A stretch of 64,000 bases of DNA, from positions 40,183,558-40,247,557 of the forward strand of contig CM043946.1 in assembly GCA_014529385.2 (NCBI GenBank), read 5' to 3'. The translations under genes and the position numbers were made by a program. This DNA comes from Adiantum capillus-veneris. Its lineage: Eukaryota; Streptophyta; Polypodiopsida; Polypodiales; Pteridaceae. A model generated the notes under the pieces. The model had not been told where the DNA came from. It ran no database searches and saw only the letters and a program-made list of their open reading frames with translations. This document shows positions 55,866 through 64,000 of the stretch, piece after piece. How positions within the stretch are numbered: the first letter of the stretch is position 1; the number at the start of each line of letters is the position of its first letter.

Positions 55866-57152
55866 TAAGACAAATTTATAATTCTGCATTGCTCTTCATG
55901 TTTGACTTGGGAAGCTAAGCATAGGGAACCCCTTAAACTGCTCGAGAAACGTGATTCTATCACAAGAAACAAGCATATGTTTTCATAGATTAGTAAAAGA
56001 ACTGTTTGATGAATTTTTCACTGTTGTTGCATTGTTATTGCTTAATAAATTGTTATTGTTTGATAAGTGGATTCTGATTAATATGGAGAATTGATTGATT
56101 ATGTTTGAAGAATCATTTAAAGAGAAGAGTTGTTGAAACAATATCTTTTGTTCCTCGTGGGTAGGGAGACAATCCCACGTTTAGCGGAGATTAAGCTGAG
56201 GTTATCGACTCTCGTTTGTTCCTTCGGTTAGCAGGATGCCTGGCTGTTAGCAAGATGCCTTGCGGTTAGCGGGATGCCTCGCGGGTAGCGGGATGCCTGG
56301 CGGTTAGCAAGATGCCTCGCGGGTAGATAGATGCCTCGCGGTTAGTGAGATGGGAAGGTTGCGCAATTTGCGGTTAGTGAATAAATCCTTTGCAAAGCTT
56401 TGTTGGTTAGAAAGAGGAAGTCCACGAGTAGTGGCAAACTCATGAGCAATTGGAAAAGTTGTTTTTGTTGAAATCTAGGGCTGTCTTCATTAGAACTTGT
56501 TTGAATTATTTTGGTATTGTTTGAAGGGGTGTATAAAAGAATCTGTTTTTGGAATTAATTAAGGAGCACTGTTTGTATATGTAAAACAGTGTGGTAAAAA
56601 GTGTGCGTGTGGGGTGGAAAGTGGGGGTTGGCTTAGGTTGCCAGTCAAGGATGGGTGGTCTCGATTAGTCGAGAAACTCTCCACTCCCTCTTATTAAGAG
56701 AAGTGAAATTAGAGACTCATTGTGCCAAGAGTCGAGATGGACCAAATCTACGTGACATAAAATTACTATTTAGTTTAGGGGTCAAAGCATGGTTTGGTGG
56801 TACAAAAAGTAGTGTCCTTGACACAACATATACTTGGTGATTCTTGTGTGTAAAAACCATGGGCATTTTTTTGGAATTGGGGAGGGCAAATAAACTTCTT
56901 TTTAATTGGACGTTTTTTTATCTTTAGAAGCATGCAATCCTAAGAAGAGGTGGGGGTGACGGCGGGGCCGGGGGGTGGGGTTACAGTTGGGAGCTTTCAC
57001 TCCAGCACCTCTCTCTCTCTCCCTCCCTCCCTTGCATGTCCCTCTCCCTGTGTGTCTCTCTCAATTTTGAACCTTCTCGCCTTCCTTGCCACCTCCATAG
57101 CCACCGAGCTGCTGTGTTCGAGAGCTCTCTCTCTCTCTCTCTCTATTTGAAA
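55866..57152 (+). other. Intron-like or intergenic DNA
   Basis: T-rich, intron-like composition from 55866 to 56150, then a minisatellite, then a CT-rich 5'-UTR-like stretch (57005-57150) leading to the ATG at 57153. Confidence 0.5.
56215..56350. repeat. Minisatellite, about 20-21 bp unit
   Basis: Repeated variants of GCGGTTAGCAAGATGCCTC, about six to seven copies, GC-rich against an AT-rich background. Confidence 0.85.
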
Positions 57153-58057
57153 ATGGATAGTAGAGCAGGAGATTACTGGCTTGGTGATGGTCAGGACCTT
57201 TCTTTTGATGAGATAGAAGGTGATGCTCAGGACCTCTCTTTCAACAAGGTAGAAGGTGATGCACAGCTCCTCTCTATCGACGAGATGGAAGGTGACGCAC
57301 AGTTCCTCTCTTTTGATCAGGTACAAGGTGGCCCAAGCAATGTTCAACAGATGCACATCAATTCCATTAGCACTAGTATTCCAGCTGCATGTGCCGATAA
57401 TCAAGCTTTTCTTCGTGATTATTGGGCTGCAAAGAAACACGCAAACAGAAGCAAGGAAAGTCATCCTACGTCTGCTCTTGGATTACGGGAAGCCAGGTCA
57501 AGAAAGAACATTTGTGTAGCGGTGGCTCGATGTTGGCACAAGCAAACAGTAGGGATTGCAAAGAATGACAGAAGGAAATATTCCGGCAACTCCTGGACCA
57601 CCAAACATTTTCCTTGCTGCGACCATCAAATTTCAGCAAAGTCGAAGACACTGTTGTATCGGGTGTGCGCAACACTTTGACTCAAATCAAGGTCCCTCAT
57701 TCAGCAAGTGAAATTTTTGTAAAGAGAAGCTCTTTGGCAATGATTCTGAACAATAGTACAAACTCACAATCAGTAAACCAATCCAGAATGGCTAGTATCC
57801 TGGGGATCCATCGAAGGAATATAGCTGCAACAAGCTCACGGCTAGAGAATAAAGATGAAGATGAAGTGTTGCCATTGAGTGCTTGTGAGAGACAATTGCC
57901 ACGAGGAACCGTTATTACCAATGAAACAAGAGATTTGGTATATGCCTTTTGGACATCAGAGAGCAGAGTTTCACCCAACAAGAAAGACATATGCAAGATG
58001 AGAATTGGAAGGAAAAGTGTCGTCAAACATCCTATACATCTACTCAATGAATCTCAG
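57153..58057 (+). CDS. Two-exon gene of unknown function, 3' end missing
   Basis: Exon 1 57153-57496 starts MDSRAGDYWL after a CT-rich leader; an in-frame ATG at 57036 is possible, but AAAATGG at 57153 fits better. Residues 11-58 are four 12-residue repeats of the GDAQ-LSFDE type. Exon 2 is 57637-58057. CAG|GTCAAG and ATTTCAG|C bound a 140-bp intron and splicing keeps the frame (phase 2), joining LREA to KVEDTVVSGVRN. Exon 2 has ASILGIHRRNIAATSSRL, helix-turn-helix-like, and FWTSESRVSPNKKDICKMRI. It ends ESQ at a possible donor (CAG|GTACCA). Such W-T-S-x-S-x-VSPNKKD strings resemble repetitive, possibly transposon-related plant proteins I cannot name with confidence. Confidence 0.55.
57183..57326 (+). 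repeat. 36-bp x 4 coding tandem repeat
   Basis: Four 12-codon units, GDGQDLSFDEIE, GDAQDLSFNKVE, GDAQLLSIDEME and GDAQFLSFDQVQ, kept in frame. Confidence 0.88.
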
Positions 58058-58124
58058 GTACCAACAACTTCTAGTAATTGTACATCTTGTTTGGAGCTAC
58101 TTAAGTCTTATTCGGTCTAGACAG

Positions 58125-58252
58125 TACCAAATTTGGTAGTCTGCTGTATGGCAGAGGGTGTTTACAGTACCAAAGGATATCTATAAATTACCAAATTTGG
58201 TAGTCTGCTGTATGGCAGAGGGTGTTTACAGTACCAAAAAATATCTATAAAG
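58125..58252. repeat. 64-bp tandem duplication
   Basis: 58125-58188 and 58189-58252 differ at three positions. Each starts with the palindrome TACCAAATTTGGTA. Confidence 0.92.
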
Positions 58253-58822
58253 TACCAAATCCTAGCTATCGAGTGCCAAAGTCTATCGATAGAGTTTAAA
58301 ACCCTCTCTATAGAGTACCAAAACCTAATTATCCAGTACCAATGCCTATGTATAGAGAACCAAAAGTCTATTTACAGAGTACCAAACTCAACGGATATCA
58401 CCAAAGCCTCTCTGTAGAGTACCAAATCCTATCACTATAGGACCAGGATGTATTTACAGGGTACCCCACACCTCTAATAGTATGAAAGCCTATATGTAGA
58501 GAACCAAATCCTGTCTATCGAGTACCAAAGGCTATCTATGGAGTACCAAAGCACATCTGTAGAGTACCAAATCCGGTGTATCGAGTACCAAAGCCTATGT
58601 ATGGAGTACCAAAGCAGATATGTAGAGTACCAAATCCGGTATATCGAGTACAAAATCCTAGCTATCAAGTGCCAAAGCCTATTCATAGAGTTTCAAACCC
58701 TCTCGATAGAGTACCAATACGTATTTATCCAGTACCAATGCCTATGTATAGAGAACCAAAAACTATTTACAGAGTACCAAACTCATCCGATACCACCAAA
58801 GACTATCTGTAGAGTACCAAAT
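58253..58822. repeat. 22-24 bp minisatellite (GTACCAAA...CTATCTATAGA)
   Basis: About 25 diverged units of GTACCAAAGCCTATCTATAG type fill the interval up to the J LTR. Open frames on both strands here (YRVPKP..., SIDRIWYS...) are translations of the repeat. Confidence 0.9.
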
Positions 58823-59756
58823 TGTTGAGCCAGCAGAGGATCACACCCACATTTTTGCTCACACTCATCATTTTGTAACCATTGATTGTAATAAATGTCT
58901 TTCCGACATTAATTTTGATTTGAGCCATTCATTAAGTAACGGGACTCAATTGAGTTTCCAGCTTGTAATCCCGAAGTAATTTCACTTGCTGATGTAATTA
59001 GTTAGAGATGTTCTCACCTCCAAGGCTGAGGTATATAAGCCAAAGTTCTTGTAACCTAAGGAGATGATTAATCAAAGTGAGTTTTTTTGAGCGCCGTGAC
59101 TGTGTCTGAGAGAGAGAGAGAGAGTGAGAGTCTTATCTACTTGCTACGCGAGCTACGGAGCCACCATTGGAGAAGCGACACCGCCATTGTGTTAGCAACG
59201 GCGAGAGCTACGCGCAGATACCAAGAGTGCGCGCTATCGGCTTCTATGTGTGGTAAGTTCCTACGAGCTTCGGTGTGAGTTTTCTTCCAACTCGTGTGTC
59301 GGAATGGAGCGTGCAGCATATCTATAGAACCACAACGAGTAGAGCTACACATTAGTACCATCGGGGTCAAGTTTCGATCACCTGTATTTTTCGACCTGTC
59401 TTCATACGCGTTTACCGCACGGAGTGGTTATAGGTTGATTTTGCAGTTCAAGTCTTTAGGGTGTTGTTCTTACCTAGTGTATAGACTTCCCCTTGAGTTT
59501 GAGATGGATTCAATGATTCTAGATCCTGTTTCGTATAGCATTCATTCGTAGTATGGATTTCAGTCACTTGCGTATTTTAGAACTTAGATTTGATTTCCTT
59601 AGTAGTGATTGTCATTAGAAGGTCGAGTAGGTGATTTGACACCCACCTAGTTGTTTCCATGCGCCTGCGGGTCAAGCTCCATCCTCGTCTGACGAATTCT
59701 GTTGTTGGTTGAGTTCTCGCCATTTAGCTTCCGATAGCGGCGTAACCGCCTTAACA
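58823..59756 (+). repeat. 5' LTR of Gypsy J
   Basis: 934 bp, TGTTGAGCCAGC to CGCCTTAACA. TATA box TATATAAG is at 59032-59039 and a short GA tract at about 59109-59127. It is nearly identical to the inverted copy at 63085-64000. Confidence 0.9.
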
Positions 59757-59758
59757 TT

Positions 59759-59776
59759 TGGCGCCGCTGCCGGGGA
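59759..59776 (+). promoter_or_regulatory. tRNA-Asp primer binding site of Gypsy J
   Basis: TGGCGCCGCTGCCGGGGA, complementary to the plant tRNA-Asp 3' end with one mismatch. Confidence 0.9.
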
Positions 59777-61177
59777 CGAGAGGCCTAAGTAGGTGACCTT
59801 AGACTAATCCTACGAGGTGAGTCGTATAAACTACTTTTTATACTTTAGTTAGAAAAGATCTAGGAGTGGTGGACTCTGAAGATCTCGAGAGATACTAGGA
59901 AGTGGGGTATTCCTGGGTCTTCCGTGTTGACAGTATTTTTAGTTTAGCTTAGATTTGTTTGTTGTTTTGTTGGTGTTGAGTAGTTGTTGATAGAAGAAGA
60001 ATTTGCTAGTCCGTGAGTGGCAGTGGATCTCTTTAAAATCACAATTACCAAACCCATTTTATGATTAGGAATAGCTTAGGTAGGACTTCATTTGATCCTG
60101 ATCTAGAGCTAGTAATCATTGGAGTATTTGCTTGATATGGTTGATTGCATGTTAGATCACTAAACCGTCGAGTTAGTAGTGAAACTTGCAATAAACAAAA
60201 GTCAGAGAAATTTTCTGTGTATCTGGGAGTTGCTGAGCACTTGAGAAAGCTTTAGAAAGGATTCTGTGCCAAAAAACTGGAAATCTGCAACTTTAGACAT
60301 CATACGCGTATGATGTCTAAATGACCAAACAGAGACCAAAACAGAAATTTTGACTTTACCAAAGTGTTCAAAAGGGGGGTCATACCCTAATTTCAACTTA
60401 AAACAAGAGCATTAACACTCAAAGAAACCCAAAAAGACAAGTCGGAGTCCAAGAAACGCAAAGAATGGGAAGTTTTGGATTCAGATCTTGTTTTTACATT
60501 CAAACCTGACAAAAACACTTGAAACTCAATTATAAACATTGGAGAAGGCTTAAAACCAAGAATAGTCAAAATCTGGGACAAAAAACATCATACACATATA
60601 ATGTCTTTTAGCACATCCACTGCTTATTTTTGATATCTGACCTGACAAGATTGTTACAAACACTGTAGAAAGCATAAATATCAAGTCTTGACCCAAATTG
60701 ATGAAAAAGACATCATACGCGTATGATGTCTTTGACCTAATTTTGGACATATTTTGATACTTTGCCAACACAGATCCATTGTAATAGCTGTCTAGAGGTT
60801 ATATTTCAAGTTTCATCCCATTTGGATCACAATTGACCCAAAACAAGTCAAAAGCGGAAAATTGCCAAGAAAAGCCTAAATTAGCCATAACTTGCTCAAA
60901 CAGAGTTCAAACTGAATTTTGTGAGTGGACAGAGCATAAGGGGGCTACTGAGAGTGAGCATAACCAAAATAGTCCAAATCTGTGAAAAAAGACATCATAC
61001 GCGTATAATGTCTTTTTCAGCATAACTGCAACAAAATTCTCACTTGATGAAACAGAAGTTGTCCAACTGACAAGATTAAACAATTGACCAAGTATCAATC
61101 AGTTTGGATCAATTCTGATCACAAAAACTTGGGAAAACAAATTGCCGAGACGGAAAAGTTAAAGTCCTTTAGGGGAA
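59777..61177 (+). other. Leader of Gypsy J with four palindromes
   Basis: Non-coding. GACATCATACGCGTATGATG-type palindromes are at 60292-60321 (perfect, 30 bp), about 60584-60608 (imperfect), 60706-60733 (perfect, 28 bp) and about 60985-61017 (one mismatch in the core). Similar words (CCAAATCTGTGAAAAA) precede several of them, so the leader contains diverged repeats. Confidence 0.85.
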
Positions 61178-63084
61178 TTGATGAATTTGAGATCGGGTAG
61201 GAATCTCCAGAATAACCAACCAAAACAAGGGGAACAAGCAAGTGTCATATTAACCGAGGGAAGTGTAAACCAAAGTTGGGTGCAACCATTAGAGCCGATC
61301 TTTGAAGGAAGTGTTTCTGATACTTCTTCGGAGAGATCTTACGAGATTTTCACCGAACACTTGGAACACTTGAACCTGAACAACAGAGAAAATATGGCAG
61401 CAGGATCATCAAACCCTTCCGCCACAATGAAGCTATTGTTCATAAAATACCAGTACGACAATGAGCAAGGTGCCAAGATCTACAAAGATGGAATGGACCG
61501 CTATTGTGTAAAGATAGAAGATAGACCTAGTGAGTTCAAGGACTTAGTGCCTGTGAGCTATAGCGGAGATAGATATCTAGATGACGAGGGTACCATGTAC
61601 TTGGTAGTCCTAAACCCTAACATTGTGGACAAGTGGGGATTGATGGGCACCAAAGCCAAAGTAGATGAAGAACTTGAGGAGAAAGCACCAATAATGAACT
61701 TCCCTGATGCGAGGTTAAGAAGAGAGAATGAAACTACAAGGATCAACACTGATAACATCTATGTGGGGCTATACAAATATAATAATGGGGAGCAATATCT
61801 CTATTATAGATGTGAAGAACCCTACACCGGAGAGTTGACAGACCAAAAAAGACTTTATGTCTTTACCTACACAGAGGGATCGGAAATGAAAATTGCCGCT
61901 TACGACAAGTATGGGAGGCAATACTCAACAATGGGCAAGAAAGAATTAGAAGGATATACATACTTTGGGGGACCACTACATCAGTATTATGTTACTTCTA
62001 GCTCACAAAGACCAACACCAACAAATGGAGTGCAAAACCCAATGACAACAGGAGGACAAAGAACTCAGGCTGCTGACTCTTTCAGTCAACCTCAGTACTC
62101 GAAGCCCGGACCAATGGGATCATTACATTCCAGAGAGTCAATGGATACGAATCGAGGTAGTGCAGTTCCAATCCCCACGTATACCACTCCAGGTCCAAGG
62201 TTCGAAGCGGAACCATCACATTTACCTCCTAGTAGTAGACTCGGGGCAGGGGAACCGACAAGGGTAACCCATGAAGTCCATGATGCTAGAGAAAGCTTTA
62301 GCCGGGACACAAGAGCAATGAGATTGGTAGCAGACCATAGACGTATGAGACCATATCAAGTAGCCAAGTGTATGCCAAAGAAGTATGGTGGTTCAGGAGA
62401 TCCGTATGCACATGTGTCACTCTTTAAGCAAGTCTTAACAGCTGAGCAGATAACAGATTTCCATACACAATACGAGGGATTTGGTCTTACTCTAGAAGGT
62501 ACGGCATTGACATGGTTTCAACCACTGAACGAAGGGGGATTCCATGACATTGACCATTTGCTAAGAGAGTTTGCTGAGAAATTCTCAAAACGAGGGATTA
62601 AGCACAAAACGGTCTCACAAATATATGCTTTTAAATAGAGAGAACACGAAAAAGTGAAGGAAGCTTCACTTCGCTTCAAACAATACATTGAGAGATGTCC
62701 AGTACGTGAACGACCACAAGATGACAGACTATCTGTTCTCTTTATTGAAGGATTGAGAAACGACACTCTCAAGAAGGACTTGCACTTGAAAGCTTGTACA
62801 AGTTTCGAGCAAGTAACGAGAGAAGCATTGTACTTAGTGGATAACTGTACGGTTTATGGAGAGGTGTCAGCGAATACAGATTTTGCATCCAGTAGCTCTT
62901 CCTCTGTAGCGAGCGAGACTACCACTAAAAAGAATGTTCAAATAACAACCATGCCAAATGTAGAGCAAATGATAGACGATGCTCTAAAAAGGATGGCACC
63001 ATACCAAAAACCATTGCCAAAACCACTGAAATGGTGTGCTATTGAACAAAAATGGACAAACCATCCAACAGAGGAGTGCTATTA
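61178..63084 (+). pseudogene. gag of Gypsy J with novel N-terminal region
   Basis: The frame opens at 61178 (TTG; the first ATG is MNLRSGRNLQ three bases later), carrying LRSGR. Residues about 85-270 form a well-structured-looking region (GLYKYNNGEQYLYYRCEEPY, LYVFTYTEGSEMKIAAYDKY) that I do not recognise. A Pro/Ser-rich linker leads to the capsid: PKKYGGSGDPYAHVSLFKQ, GTALTWFQPLNEGG, HDIDHLLREFAEKF. One TAG at 62636-62638 interrupts an otherwise open frame, which continues REHEKVKEASLRFKQYIERC. Cys-rich CAIEQKWTNHPTEEC sits at the end. The last codons before the stop at 63121 come from the inverted LTR. Confidence 0.82.
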
Positions 63085-63713
63085 TGTTAAGGCGGTTACG
63101 CCGCTAGCGGAAGCTAAATAGCGAGAACTCAACCAACAACAGAATTCGTTAAACGAGGACGGAGCTTGACCCGCAGGCGCATGGAAACAACTAGGTGGGT
63201 GTCAAATCACCTACTCGACCTTCTAATGACAATCACTACTAAGGAAATCAAATCTAAGTTCTGAAATACGCAAGTGACTGAAATCCGTACTATGAACGAA
63301 TGCTATACGAAACAGGATCTAGAATCATTGAATCGATCTCAAACTCAAGGGGAAGTCTATACACTAGGTAAGAACAACACCCTAAAGACTTGAACTGCAA
63401 AATCAACCTATAACCACTCCGTGCGGTAAACGCGTATGAAGACAGGCCGAAAAATACAGGTGATCGAAACTTGACCCCGATGGTACTAATGTGTAGCTCT
63501 ACTCGTTGTGGTTCTATAGATATGCTGCACGCTCCATTCCGACACACGAGTTGGAAGAAAACTCACACCGAAGCTCGTAGGAACTTACCACACATAGAAG
63601 CCGATAGCGCGCACTCTTGGTATCTGTGCGTAGCTCTCGCCGTTGCTAACACAATGGCGGTGTCGCTTCTCCAATGGCGGCTCCGTAGCTCGCGTAGCAA
63701 GTAGATAAGACTC

Positions 63714-63753
<40 letters not shown>

Positions 63754-64000
63754 ACAGTCACGGCGCTCAAAAAAACTCACTTTGATTAATAATCTGAATC
63801 TCTTAGGTTACAAAAACTTTGGCTTATATACCTTAGCGTTGGAGGTGAGAACATCTCTAACTAATTACATCAGCAAGTGAAATTACTTCGGGATTACAAG
63901 CTGGAAACTCAATTGAGTCCCGTTACTTAATGAATGGCCCAATTCAAAATCAATGTCGGAAAGACATTTATTACAATCAATGGTTACAAAAATGATGAGT
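63085..64000 (-). repeat. Inverted Gypsy J LTR, cut by window end
   Basis: Reverse complement matches LTR-J from its TTAACA end (63085) up to about 50 bp short of its start. Only a few differences are seen by eye, including a longer GA tract (plus-strand CT at about 63714-63750). No primer site adjoins the gag side, so this is the 3' edge of a minus-oriented LTR (solo or 3' LTR) inserted into J gag. Confidence 0.87.

Larger units (their letters stand above)
58823..63084 (+). mobile_element. Gypsy J: young Athila/Tat-like element, interrupted
   Basis: 5' LTR 58823-59756, tRNA-Asp primer site 59759-59776, 1.4-kb leader, then gag. It stops at 63084 where an inverted LTR of the same family begins. 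Pol is not in the window. Confidence 0.85.

Noticed and set aside
56215-56350. Telomere-like repeat because of the TTAG words
   Set aside because: The unit is about 20 bp and GC-rich, not TTTAGGG.
58474-58828. Repetitive proteins on both strands of the GTACCAAA array
   Set aside because: They are read-through of a minisatellite whose unit happens to lack stops.
58125-58830. CRISPR-like array
   Set aside because: Units are contiguous without unique spacers, in a plant genome: an ordinary minisatellite.

Overview
The window reads as a repeat-dominated piece of a land-plant nuclear genome. It holds plant Ty3/Gypsy and Ty1/Copia LTR retrotransposons, a plant-type PIF/Harbinger transposase, tRNA-Asp and initiator tRNA-Met primer sites, and long GA/CT, CA and AT microsatellites. 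The species cannot be fixed from sequence alone. A large-genome plant is likely, and a fern, lycophyte or gymnosperm is a guess. There is no rRNA, no intact tRNA gene, no CRISPR array and no clearly complete cellular gene.

Layout. 1-5741 (+): an Athila-like Gypsy element (A), cut by the window edge and lacking reverse transcriptase and integrase. 5742-6645: LTR-like sequence and a gag scrap. 6646-35545: one nested block. A minus-strand Copia (F) has a plus-strand Copia of the same family (E, 8571-35483) inside its LTR. E holds a solo LTR (10236-12913) and a minus-strand Gypsy C with two RNase H domains (13285-34711). C is interrupted by Copia G (to 28644), and G by the nearly complete Athila-like Gypsy B (13906-27486). 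A later deletion joined the B and C 3' LTRs. 35546-38240 (+): Copia H with a long readable pol. 38243-39107 (-): Harbinger transposase fragment. 39108-39757 (-): Copia I', interrupted by plus-strand Copia I (39758-46431), whose leader carries a 512-bp MITE-like insertion.

46432-47597 (+) is an unrecognised coding region with a phase-preserving intron, abutting the truncated Copia. 48552-55038 (+) is Gypsy D, a relative of A and B truncated before reverse transcriptase. 55461-58057 contains the most host-like sequence: a TATA box with a short first exon, and a two-exon gene (57153-58057) followed by a minisatellite. 58823-63084 (+) is a young Gypsy J with an unusual gag and a leader carrying repeated palindromes. 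At 63085 a near-identical J LTR lies in inverted orientation.

How it works together. A, B and D are one family at three stages of decay, so they can be read against each other. B shows the full order: LTR, tRNA-Asp primer site, very long gag with four zinc knuckles, protease, RT, RNase H, integrase, a C-terminal extension with a second protease-like fold, a separate small ORF, polypurine tract, LTR. Copies of one family are inserted into each other in opposite orientation three times (E in F, I in I', a J LTR in J). Gene and element boundaries come from LTR ends, primer sites, polypurine tracts and rejoined flanks read by eye; identities come from remembered motifs, not database searches.
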